Source: Paraflavitalea pollutisoli
GTDB taxonomy: Bacteria; Bacteroidota; Bacteroidia; Chitinophagales; Chitinophagaceae
Reading direction: 5' to 3'
Assembly: GCF_029360705.1 (NCBI RefSeq)
Contig: NZ_JARKMX010000001.1
Span: forward strand, 248,001 to 312,000
Length of the DNA: 64,000 nt
Part shown: piece after piece, positions 25,776 to 34,292 of the stretch
Layout: each line of letters opens with the position of its first letter
How positions within the stretch are numbered: the first letter of the stretch is position 1
Notes under the pieces: model-generated
Seen by the model: only the letters and a program-made list of their open reading frames with translations
What the model was told of the DNA's origin: nothing
Database searches by the model: none
Position numbers and translations under genes: made by a program

Positions 25776-26471
25776 CTATTTGATCGCTACCCCTTTCAGC
25801 CGTTCCGTTTTCCAGTAATCGGCCAGGGAACCTGCCATCGAAGGATCGGGCAGTTCATAAACAAAGAAGGTCTTCGTGGGGATATGGTATCGCCAGATGG
25901 TGGGTACTCTTTCACCTTGTTGATTCTCCTGTGTACCCATCAGCACCACGGTACTGTTATCGAGCCATAAGCCATCTTCCACATTACCACCAGGCCCCAT
26001 AAAGAGCAACCGCGACCGGGTTTTGCCAGTCAGGTCCACCAGGCCGATCTCAGTATCAGGGCCAATCTCTGCACCGGTAAGCCGCCCTTGTGCATCACGG
26101 GTGATATCGATGTTGTAGCTATCCAGGTCGATAAAATGGGAACTGTCCGGCGAGTATTTCAGGAAAGGACCATAGTTCTTGTAAAAGTCTTTCTCCGGCG
26201 TAAAGGCGCTTGCCAGCAGCGAATCTTCCTCGTAAGTGCTCACCATGCGGAACCTCGCCCAGTCGAACGAGGGCGATTTTTTCCTGGCATAGTCAGCTAT
26301 ACCCGAAGTGCTGAAAGTCTGGATCGCATCGGCAGACAACACCGTGTCGACTGACTCTACCACCAGCGAATCGGTTGAGTCTTCCGGGGCTTCTGGCTCC
26401 TGTTTCGGTTCGTCCTTACAGGCAATGATAAACAGCAAGGCAATGAATACACTAAATCGGAATATACGCAT
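25776..26471 (-). CDS. Lipoprotein of unknown function (231 aa)
   Basis: The start at 26471 gives a signal peptide and lipobox (IIAC, Cys18) followed by a Glu/Pro/Asp-rich linker; the longer frame starts before the signal peptide. The mature domain has beta-rich segments (GLVDLTGKTRSRLLFMGPGGN, IWRYHIPTKTFFVYEL) that recall a propeller blade or WD-like repeat, but only one or two units are present. No named family was recognised. It is convergent with rho and divergent from the CPBP-like gene. Confidence 0.8.
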   Translation of the reverse strand: MRIFRFSVFIALLFIIACKDEPKQEPEAPEDSTDSLVVESVDTVLSADAIQTFSTSGIADYARKKSPSFDWARFRMVSTYEEDSLLASAFTPEKDFYKNYGPFLKYSPDSSHFIDLDSYNIDITRDAQGRLTGAEIGPDTEIGLVDLTGKTRSRLLFMGPGGNVEDGLWLDNSTVVLMGTQENQQGERVPTIWRYHIPTKTFFVYELPDPSMAGSLADYWKTERLKGVAIK

Positions 26472-26627
26472 GGTCGATATATTGACTGGTTTCAAGATAC
26501 TACAAACCACTGGCCAGGGATGCTCCTTTAACGCGCCGTTAAGACCGCTCAAAAATCACATGATCATGCGATACGTTCCCGATTGACCAAACACGTTCTT
26601 TGCTGACCAAAATGCTGCTGCAACGAT

Positions 26628-27332
26628 ATGGCCAGAATAACCTATAGGCACATTGACAGAGAACGATCGCTGATCCTTTACGCTGCACTCCTCGTCTTCG
26701 CCGTGTGCACACAGATGATTGCCGTGATGAGTGGCTATGGGGCCTTCTCCTGGGAACTGCTGCTGGTGATCACACTAGGTCTACCCGCCATCGCTTTCCA
26801 GGAACAGGCAGGTTTTCCAGGCCTGTTGCAACGCAACATTTCCAATCGTCAACGTTACCTATACCCACTCCTGATCGGAATGGCCTTCGCCATCCCCGAT
26901 ATCATCCTGGTCAAAGGCATACGAAATCCCGGGCCTTACAACAGCCTGCCCCCCTGGTTCCAGCCATTCCCGTACTCGGTATTACATTATACCACAGGCG
27001 CTATCTTCTCGGAGGTCTGGTACAGGCTCATTCCGCTGACACTTGCCATGGTCCTCATCCAAAAAATTGCCCGGCGCTATGTTGAAACGCTATTTGTGGT
27101 GGTTGCATTGCTTACAGCGGTCTGGGAACCCCTGGATCAATGGCCGCAGGGGCCTGCCTGGTTTGTGGCCTATTGTTTCCTGTCTGGGTTTGCCTTCAAT
27201 TTTATCCAGGCCTGGCTGCTCCGCAAATACGGCTTCCTGGCCACCCTATGTGTAAGGATGGGCCACTATTTGCTCTGGCATATCCTGCTGGGGTGGTATG
27301 TGGAGCTATTTGAGATATTGCCTGCGCAGTAA
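26628..27332 (+). CDS. CPBP-like intramembrane protein with degenerate motif
   Basis: 234 aa with about six to seven membrane segments. The order of conserved polar sites resembles the CPBP (CAAX protease/bacteriocin-processing) family: SEVWYRLIPL stands where EExxxR is expected, and RMGHYLLWH stands for the later HxxxN/D motif. One of the two Glu residues of motif 1 is missing, so catalytic activity is doubtful. It could be a remote homologue or a non-catalytic member. Confidence 0.6.
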   Translation: MARITYRHIDRERSLILYAALLVFAVCTQMIAVMSGYGAFSWELLLVITLGLPAIAFQEQAGFPGLLQRNISNRQRYLYPLLIGMAFAIPDIILVKGIRNPGPYNSLPPWFQPFPYSVLHYTTGAIFSEVWYRLIPLTLAMVLIQKIARRYVETLFVVVALLTAVWEPLDQWPQGPAWFVAYCFLSGFAFNFIQAWLLRKYGFLATLCVRMGHYLLWHILLGWYVELFEILPAQ

Positions 27333-27344
27333 CGGAGAGCGGCC

Positions 27345-27578
27345 TTAGGCGGCCAGTTTGTCGATCTTGTCCGCCAGCTTACGATCCTTGTCGGTCACCG
27401 TATCGCCCGCATCATGGGTCGAGAGCCAAAACTCAACGGTATTGTAAACATTGGTCCACAAAGGGTGGTGGTTCATTTTCTCCGCTTCCAGCGCCACGCG
27501 GGTCATAAAGGCAAATGCCTCCGAAAAATCCTTGAACTGGAATTTGCGGTACAGCTTGTTGTTTTCTTCTTTCCACAT
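27345..27578 (-). CDS. phhB: 4a-hydroxytetrahydrobiopterin dehydratase
   Basis: 77 aa from a start at 27578, the classical size for PCD/DCoH. It dehydrates 4a-hydroxytetrahydropterin, recycling the cofactor of aromatic amino-acid hydroxylases. The signature is complete: [29 protein letters not shown] with the catalytic HH, then [14 protein letters not shown] with the second His. No hydroxylase gene is in the window. It is the last gene of a minus-strand run with the IPExxxVDY and M28 genes and is convergent with the CPBP-like gene with a gap of 12 bp. Confidence 0.93.
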   Translation of the reverse strand: MWKEENNKLYRKFQFKDFSEAFAFMTRVALEAEKMNHHPLWTNVYNTVEFWLSTHDAGDTVTDKDRKLADKIDKLAA

Positions 27579-27658
27579 ATAGATTTCGTTGAAAGTGTTC
27601 ACGAATAGGAAAGCCCAACCGGGCGTGGCTTCCATCAGCTCCCGACGCTACCGTCCGC

Positions 27659-28093
27659 CTAAAAGATCAGGTGCCCTTTATTCCTGATCTTCTCGTTGGT
27701 TAACTCAGTCACCAGTTGCACCGGACCGATGCCCTTGATGGCCAGCATCAGGTTTTGCAGGAATTCATCTGCCACCAGGTCGCCTTTCAATAGCCACAAA
27801 AAGTCGAGGTGCCTGAATTCGGGCAGAAGATATTCTCCGTCGAATTGATTGTTGTATAAATAGTGTACCAGGGAGCTGTTGGGTTCGCGGTACTCGAAGA
27901 TGGAGAAATAATAATGCCGCTGTTTCTTGAACAGCTGGATCTCGATGTCGTTGTTGAGGCGAAAGTCAAACCGCAAAAGCTGGTTCAGCTGCCAGCAGAA
28001 CTGGTAGTTCTTAACGGGCGCCACAATACCCATCAACCGGGTATTGTCGAAAAAGTCGTCCGTCATTTCGTCCAGGTCGAGCTTCAGCTTCAT
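27659..28093 (-). CDS. IPExxxVDY-family protein
   Basis: 144 aa, a small Bacteroidota-specific cytosolic family of unknown function. The N-terminus (LDEMTDDFFDNTRLMGIVAPVKNYQFCWQLN) and the motif LPEFRHLDFLWLL, equivalent to IPExxxVDY, support the call. The protein is alpha/beta, without signal peptide. It sits 47 bp after the M28 peptidase gene on the same strand, probably co-transcribed, but this context gives no clear function. Confidence 0.7.
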   Translation of the reverse strand: MKLKLDLDEMTDDFFDNTRLMGIVAPVKNYQFCWQLNQLLRFDFRLNNDIEIQLFKKQRHYYFSIFEYREPNSSLVHYLYNNQFDGEYLLPEFRHLDFLWLLKGDLVADEFLQNLMLAIKGIGPVQLVTELTNEKIRNKGHLIF

Positions 28094-28140
28094 GCGTATA
28101 CAGAGGTTAACTGGATGATATCCCGGTGCCTGACCAGGTA

Positions 28141-29811
28141 TTAGAATACGACCTCGGTCTCGAGACTTTCCTCGCCGCGTTTGTATTTCACCCGGGCCTT
28201 ATCGCCTTTTTTGAACTTGGAAAGGGCCTGCATATAACCTTCCATGGAGGAGGTAGAGAAATCGCCCAGTTGCAGGATCACATCCCCGATCTTGATACCG
28301 GCTTTTTGAGCAGGACGGTTATCGCTGACCCCATCCACACGTACGCCGGCACCGGTAAAGGTATAATCGGGCATAATACCCATGGTAACGCTAAAACGGG
28401 TGGATGTGTTCGTTTGTACTTCCCGGGTCTTGGTAAAGGCCAGTTTACCCTGCGCATTGGCAGCTGCGACGATCTCATCGATCAGCTTGATGATCTGCCA
28501 CTCGCCGGCATAATTGATCTTGTCGGCATCGTCGGAAGGGCGATGGTAGTCGGTATGAAGCCCCGTGAAGAAAAAGAGCACGGGAATGTCTTTGCGGTAA
28601 AAAGAGGTGTGATCGCTGGGACCGGTGCCGCTGCTATCGTATTTCAATGTCAGGGGCTGCTTTTTGCCCGTCAATTTAGTGAAGGTGGTTCCCCAGAAAG
28701 GCGATGTACCATAGCCGCCCACGGTCACCGTTTTGCTCGAATCGTTGAGTCTGCCAACCATGTCCATATTGATCATAAAACTCACCTGGCCCAGGTCGAC
28801 CGTGGGGTGTTCCGTGTAATATTTGGAACCATTCAGACCCAGTTCTTCGGCCGAGAAGGCCAGGAACAGGTAATTATTGCCCTTGTTTTTGGAAACCTTC
28901 AGCAATTTGGCCAGCTCGATAAGGGCAGCCGTGCCACTGGCATTGTCATCGGCACCATTGTGGATCAGCTTTTCGCCGGTACGCAACATGGAGTTGTTGT
29001 CTTCGCCATACCCGAGGTGATCGTAGTGGGCGCCCAATACGATGGTCGTCGGCGCGCCGTTGTCGATAAAGCCAACCACGTTGTGGCCGGTCCTTTTTTT
29101 ATCGGCAATGGTAACCCTTAGCTTGATATCATAGGTGGCCGACTCGTCCTTCAGGTAGGATTTACGCGCCTTCTCCGATACATAGATGATCGGTATTTTG
29201 GTGGCTTCTGAGCGGTCTTTACCGTCATATTTCAGCCCGTCAACAATCGATGAGGTATTGTAGATGATCAGAGCACTGGCGCCTTTGGCGGCCACTTTCT
29301 CCGCCCTGGTGCGGATTTCCGGGATCAGGTCAAAATGAGGATTGTCCTTATTGGATTCGAGCAGTTCCCTCAGGTCGAAGAACCAGGGTACGCCTTGCTC
29401 GGGCAGGGCGATGGATACCGCTTCTTCCAGACTGCCATTGGGGCTGCCAGCCAGGGGGAAGAACTCCTCGTTGACCTTCAATTCATGGTTGTTGATGAAG
29501 AAGAAGGTGCTGCTACCCAGCTGTTTACCATCGTTGATGTCGAAAGCCTGGTACCAGCCATTGGCGTTCCCTTTGGGTTGAAGACCCGCTTGTTCAAACT
29601 GTTTGCTGATGTATTCCCTGGCCAGTTGCTCACTTGCAGAGCCCGCCCGGCGGCCTTCCAGCTTGTCGTCGGCCAGGTAGCCAATATGTGCCCGCAATGC
29701 ATCGATCCCGGCCTTATCGGCTTTCTTGAGTTTTTGGGCCAGTAATGGGGTAGAAAACAGGAAAAAGACTAGAGACAAACGCAAGGTTCGGGTCTTCGAC
29801 ATACTAAACAA
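28141..29811 (-). CDS. Secreted M28 aminopeptidase with PA and PDZ domains
   Basis: 556 aa. The signal peptide ends at LLAQ. A protease-associated (PA) domain covers about residues 130-240. The M28 zinc-peptidase core follows with GAHYDHLG near residue 255 (first His and Asp ligands), NGADDNASGTAALIEL (Asp bridging two zincs), and SAEELGLNGS (Glu general base and ligand). DHTSFYRKDIP supplies a late His. A PDZ domain ends the protein (about 475-556, DNRPAQKAGIKIGDVI). It probably acts in the periplasm or outside. The promoter lies at 29837-29866. Confidence 0.93.
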   Translation of the reverse strand: MFSMSKTRTLRLSLVFFLFSTPLLAQKLKKADKAGIDALRAHIGYLADDKLEGRRAGSASEQLAREYISKQFEQAGLQPKGNANGWYQAFDINDGKQLGSSTFFFINNHELKVNEEFFPLAGSPNGSLEEAVSIALPEQGVPWFFDLRELLESNKDNPHFDLIPEIRTRAEKVAAKGASALIIYNTSSIVDGLKYDGKDRSEATKIPIIYVSEKARKSYLKDESATYDIKLRVTIADKKRTGHNVVGFIDNGAPTTIVLGAHYDHLGYGEDNNSMLRTGEKLIHNGADDNASGTAALIELAKLLKVSKNKGNNYLFLAFSAEELGLNGSKYYTEHPTVDLGQVSFMINMDMVGRLNDSSKTVTVGGYGTSPFWGTTFTKLTGKKQPLTLKYDSSGTGPSDHTSFYRKDIPVLFFFTGLHTDYHRPSDDADKINYAGEWQIIKLIDEIVAAANAQGKLAFTKTREVQTNTSTRFSVTMGIMPDYTFTGAGVRVDGVSDNRPAQKAGIKIGDVILQLGDFSTSSMEGYMQALSKFKKGDKARVKYKRGEESLETEVVF

Positions 29812-30158
29812 TTTTATCGGCAGAATAGAGCGAGGACAAAGGTATATCCGACAAAGGCCATACCAATAAATGTTCGGAGAATTTTATGAAGAAATTCCCG
29901 TTTCCGGTCAACCAGGGAGCCTGTCTATATCCTTGATTGGCAGGCAGCCGCAGAATGTCTCGTTCCTACAGGCATTAAAAACCTTATTTTGCTATTAATA
30001 ATTGATTTTCCTCTTTTTAAGCTCGTTTTTTTTCCTTTACTTTTGCAGATTGCCCTTTCCCCAACGGATAGGGCAAAACCTGGATTAGGACGAAATTCCG
30101 GCCCCTTGACGCCAATTACCGTTTTTGACCCGGGCAACCGTAAATTTTAACGCATAGC
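29812..30158. other. Divergent regulatory region between M28 and helicase genes
   Basis: Minus strand: the M28 promoter at 29837-29866. Plus strand: a perfect -7 box TACTTTTG at 30038-30045, with TTT rather than TTG 20 nt upstream. A 7-bp hairpin (TTGCCCT 30050-30056 with AGGGCAA 30070-30076) lies in the helicase 5' UTR. Confidence 0.5.
29837..29866 (-). promoter_or_regulatory. M28 peptidase promoter
   Basis: On the minus strand: TTG (29866-29864), a 19-nt spacer, TACCTTTG (29844-29837). The predicted 5' UTR is about 20 nt. Confidence 0.55.
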
Positions 30159-33100
30159 ATGGCACTACCCCATCTCATAAAGTACGTCTACACCAATGGA
30201 ACAGATGAAGTGATCCGTCGCGGCAAAAAGATACATGCCATCGGGTACGTCGAGTTGGTTGATTATGATGAGCTCACAGATTCAGTTGTGTTCCGTGTAA
30301 AGGACGATAGTTACTCGACCTATTATAAAGTCAACATTACCAAGTTCAAAGATCCACGTACCCTCTCCGTTCGATGCGCCTGCCCCTACAACCTGGGCGA
30401 TATCTGCCGGCACGAGGCCGCTGCCCTCATCCAGCTCCAGGAAATGCTGGACAAGAACATGCTGAAGGCAGAGGACGCCGACTACGATCAACGGCATACC
30501 GTGGTGAAAATGAAGACCATCGACCTCAAGACCCTGCGGTTGCTGTGCTCGCCGGAAAGCTATACCGCCGCAGAAATGCACCTGCGTACACAGCGTGCAG
30601 ATATCGAATATGCGAAAGACGAAGTCGTCAAAGCCACCGTCAACCTGGAAGGAAAAGACTGGAAAGTGGTCATCCGCAAGAACGAGGAGCGCAACTTCGA
30701 TACCAGTTGCGATTACGAAGACCGCCTCCATCCACTAGGCCTGCCCAAGGTGATCGTATTTCTCCAACTGCTCAACAACCACGGCCCCTTTTATTTCGAC
30801 AGCATCCGCAACTGGGATAAAGAAAAGAACAAGCTGCTGGAAGCCTATGGCTACAGCCTGAGCGATAACCTCGAAGGCAAATTTGAATTTACCTATAAGG
30901 ACGGAAAACCTTTTCTGCGTGTACTGGATACCAGCATCAAGCGGATCGTACAGGCGGCCAATGCCCGCCCGGTTTCCAAGCCGCTACCCGTGGCCGAAGC
31001 AGAACCCCAACAGGAAGACAGTACCAACGGAATTGGTGTACCTACCGAAAAACCCGAGACACCTGCCCAGCGGCTGGGTATCGTTTTCAACCTCAACCAG
31101 AAAGGTTATCCCGGCTTTGCCATCGATGCCGTAACCGGCGAGTCGAATGAGGAAGTCAGCGCCTATGTGGGGAAAGTAGAAAAGCTCGACCTGTCGAAGT
31201 TCATCAACCTCGACGTCTACAACGACAATGATAAACACCTGATCGCTCCGCTGCGCAAAATGCAGGAAGGTGAGATCACGAAGTACCTGAACCGCAACTC
31301 CCCCTTCAGTGGTATCTGGGAAAACATCATTCACCATGAAGAAGACGAACTGCCGGATGAGACAAAGGCCCTCATGGTTGAATACCTGCATCCCAAACTA
31401 AAAAAGCTGTTTGTAGACATAGCGGCCAGCCCCTTTGTTTACTTCCTCGACGATAAGAAACCCTTCAAGACCGATAACCTGCGTACGGTAGGTGTGGTAA
31501 CCGATCCCATCTCGCCCTGGTTCAAGGTGGTGGCGGGGAAAAGCAGCTATGATATCGAGTGCTGGGTAAAGCTAAATGGCCAGCAGGTACCCGTGACGGA
31601 GAACATGCTCAACAGCAGCCTCCTGTTCTTCTATCAGGATAACCTTTTCCTCTGGAACAGTCCGGAAGAAGTGAACCTGGTAAATCGCTTTCATGGAAAA
31701 GGAAAGATCACCGTTTCCAAATCTAAATGGGCCGAACAGCTGCGTGAATTTGTACTGCCGCTGACCAAAGAACATCATGTAGAGTTCGATGGCACTCTTA
31801 TCAGCGAGATCAAAGAAGGCGATCCGGAAAAGCGTATCATCCTCCAGGAGAAAGGAGACTACCTCGTTTTTCAACCCTATTTTTCCTATAAAGGCTTCGA
31901 GACCAAGCCCGGTGGTAAAGACGAGCTCATTATCCCCGATGGCGATAAGGTGCTGATCGTACACCGCGATAAAGAAAAGGAACAGCAGTTTATCCAGAAA
32001 CTGGAGGCGCTGCACTCCAATTTTATCCGCCCCGAAGGCGGACAGCAGCTGGCGTTGAAAGGCAGCGATGTGCTCAAGAACAACTGGTTCTTCCTGTTTG
32101 TTGATGCGATGAAAGACATGAAAGTGCCTGTCTTTGGTTTCGACGCCCTGAAGAATTTCCGCTTCAATACCGCCAAGCCACAAACCAAGATCCACATCAG
32201 CAGCAATACCGATTGGTTCGATGCCCGGGTGGATATCGTTTTTGGTGAACAAAAGGTAACGGTGGCCGATGTGAAAAAAGCCCTGGCCAACCGCCAACAG
32301 TTTGTACAACTCAATGATGGTACACTGGGTATCCTGCCCGAAGAGTGGATCAAGAAATATTCATTGCTGTTCAGGGTAGGCGAGGGCAAGCAAAACCAGC
32401 TCCGCCTCTCGAAGTACCATATGAGTGTGATCGATGAATTGTACGATGGGCGCAGTGAAGAAGAACTCGTGTTGAAGCTCGAAGAGAAATACGACCAGCT
32501 AAGAACCTTCAATAAGATCAAAGAGATTCCCGTGCCGGAACACCTGGCACCGATCTTACGCCCTTATCAGGAACATGGCTTTCACTGGCTCAACTACCTG
32601 CGCGACATTGGATGGGGCGGTATCCTGGCCGATGACATGGGTCTTGGTAAAACCCTCCAGGCATTGTCGTACATGCACTATTTCCGCGCCCATTATGGAA
32701 AGTTGAGGGCCCTGGTAGTATGTCCCACTACGCTGATGTTCAACTGGCAGAATGAGATCAATAAATTTACCCCCAACCTGACCAGCTATATTCACCATGG
32801 GGGAGAGCGTACACGCAATAAAGAGCAGTTTACCCATGCCGAGATCATGATCACGACCTACGGCACATTGCGCAGCGATATTAAACTGCTGGTAGATATT
32901 CCCTTCGACTATGTAATCCTCGATGAGTCGCAGGCGATTAAAAACCCCGCCAGTAAGGTAACCCGGGCGGCTTGCTTGTTGAATGCGAAGAACCGCATTT
33001 GCCTCAGTGGTACGCCCCTGCAAAACAACACCTTCGACATCTTCGCACAGATGAACTTCCTCAACCCGGGTATGCTGGGTAGTATCGAGTTCTTCCGGCA

Positions 33101-33944
33101 GGAGTTTGCGATTCCGATCGACAAGTTTGGTGAAGCAGACCGTAAAGATCACTTGCGTAAACTATTGTTCCCCTTCATACTGCGCCGTACCAAAGAACAG
33201 GTGGCCAAAGACCTGCCCGAAAAAACAGAGACCATCCTGTACTGTGAAATGGACGACGAGCAACGTAATATATATGATGCTTACCGCAACGATTTCCGCG
33301 ATAAGATCCTTGGCACCATCGAGTCGCAGGGCATACAGCGTTCACAGCTGACCATCCTGCAAGGCTTGATGAAACTTCGCCAGATCTGTGATTCGCCGGC
33401 AATCCTCAATGAAACGGAGAAATTCCCCAACCATTCCATCAAGCTGGAAGAAATAGGCCGGGAGATCACCGAAAACATCAGCGATCACAAAGCCCTGGTA
33501 TTCTCACAGTTCCTCGGCATGCTGGGACTGATACGGGAAAAACTGAAGGAGTTGGGGGTAGAGTATGAATACTTCGATGGAAGTACATCGGCAGTCGACC
33601 GGGAAAAAGCCATCCAGCGATTCCAGAACGATAAAGAGTGCCGCGTATTCCTAATTTCGCTCAAAGCGGGTGGTGTGGGTCTTAACCTCACGGCGGCCGA
33701 TTATGTCTATATAGTAGATCCCTGGTGGAACCCCGCTGTGGAACAACAGGCCATCGACCGTACGCACCGTATCGGCCAGACGAAAAATATCTTTGCGTAT
33801 CGAATGATCTGTAAAGACACCATTGAAGATAAGATCCTGCAGCTGCAGGACAGGAAGCGCCTGCTAGCCAAAGACCTGATCACCGACGATGAAGGTTTTG
33901 TCAAAAGCCTTACGCGGGAAGATGTCGAATACCTGTTCAGCTAA
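30159..33944 (+). CDS. SWIM zinc-finger SNF2-family helicase
   Basis: 1261 aa, cytosolic. A SWIM zinc finger near residues 70-90 reads CACPYNLGDICRH. A long middle region contains a bacterial SNF2-associated domain. The SNF2 ATPase core has Walker A DDMGLGKT near residue 823 and the DESQ motif near 921. The helicase C domain has SGTPLQNN, QFLGMLGLIREKL, LKAGGVGLNLTAADYV and the final motif VDPWWNPAVEQQAIDRTHRIGQ. It is a double-stranded-DNA translocase related to HepA/RapA-like remodelers; the bacterial role is not settled. A terminator follows at 33969. Confidence 0.94.
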   Translation: MALPHLIKYVYTNGTDEVIRRGKKIHAIGYVELVDYDELTDSVVFRVKDDSYSTYYKVNITKFKDPRTLSVRCACPYNLGDICRHEAAALIQLQEMLDKNMLKAEDADYDQRHTVVKMKTIDLKTLRLLCSPESYTAAEMHLRTQRADIEYAKDEVVKATVNLEGKDWKVVIRKNEERNFDTSCDYEDRLHPLGLPKVIVFLQLLNNHGPFYFDSIRNWDKEKNKLLEAYGYSLSDNLEGKFEFTYKDGKPFLRVLDTSIKRIVQAANARPVSKPLPVAEAEPQQEDSTNGIGVPTEKPETPAQRLGIVFNLNQKGYPGFAIDAVTGESNEEVSAYVGKVEKLDLSKFINLDVYNDNDKHLIAPLRKMQEGEITKYLNRNSPFSGIWENIIHHEEDELPDETKALMVEYLHPKLKKLFVDIAASPFVYFLDDKKPFKTDNLRTVGVVTDPISPWFKVVAGKSSYDIECWVKLNGQQVPVTENMLNSSLLFFYQDNLFLWNSPEEVNLVNRFHGKGKITVSKSKWAEQLREFVLPLTKEHHVEFDGTLISEIKEGDPEKRIILQEKGDYLVFQPYFSYKGFETKPGGKDELIIPDGDKVLIVHRDKEKEQQFIQKLEALHSNFIRPEGGQQLALKGSDVLKNNWFFLFVDAMKDMKVPVFGFDALKNFRFNTAKPQTKIHISSNTDWFDARVDIVFGEQKVTVADVKKALANRQQFVQLNDGTLGILPEEWIKKYSLLFRVGEGKQNQLRLSKYHMSVIDELYDGRSEEELVLKLEEKYDQLRTFNKIKEIPVPEHLAPILRPYQEHGFHWLNYLRDIGWGGILADDMGLGKTLQALSYMHYFRAHYGKLRALVVCPTTLMFNWQNEINKFTPNLTSYIHHGGERTRNKEQFTHAEIMITTYGTLRSDIKLLVDIPFDYVILDESQAIKNPASKVTRAACLLNAKNRICLSGTPLQNNTFDIFAQMNFLNPGMLGSIEFFRQEFAIPIDKFGEADRKDHLRKLLFPFILRRTKEQVAKDLPEKTETILYCEMDDEQRNIYDAYRNDFRDKILGTIESQGIQRSQLTILQGLMKLRQICDSPAILNETEKFPNHSIKLEEIGREITENISDHKALVFSQFLGMLGLIREKLKELGVEYEYFDGSTSAVDREKAIQRFQNDKECRVFLISLKAGGVGLNLTAADYVYIVDPWWNPAVEQQAIDRTHRIGQTKNIFAYRMICKDTIEDKILQLQDRKRLLAKDLITDDEGFVKSLTREDVEYLFS

Positions 33945-34292
33945 GCATAGACAATATTTCATTTGCATGGCGTGGCCCCAGAGCCGCGCCGTTTTTGTGT
34001 TAGCTACTGTTGTTCATAATGGTCAACACGTCTCTGTTTATCGTCGACTGTTCAACTGCCTGGCACTGTGAATGGTTATCCTCCTAAGCAGGAGGCCAGA
34101 TCTGCCACTCCTTCCATCACTCGGTGGGAGCAAAAAAAGTTTGTGCCCGTTCGCCGGTACAAATGTCCCGGCCGTCGATACTCAGGTAGTTTTGGGCATG
34201 TTCTCGTTAATTTCTGATTAAAGTACCACACAAGTTTCCCACAACCCCGGCGTCTAACTTTTTATCATTCGAACATTTTATATACAACCTGC
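33945..34292. other. Intergenic region of 348 bp
   Basis: The helicase terminator at 33969-33996 opens it. I see no other gene, perfect promoter box or strong hairpin before the outer-membrane protein gene at 34293. Confidence 0.4.
33969..33996 (+). terminator. Helicase gene terminator
   Basis: 8-bp stem (33969-33976 with 33983-33990, one G-T pair), 6-nt loop, then G and five T. Confidence 0.75.
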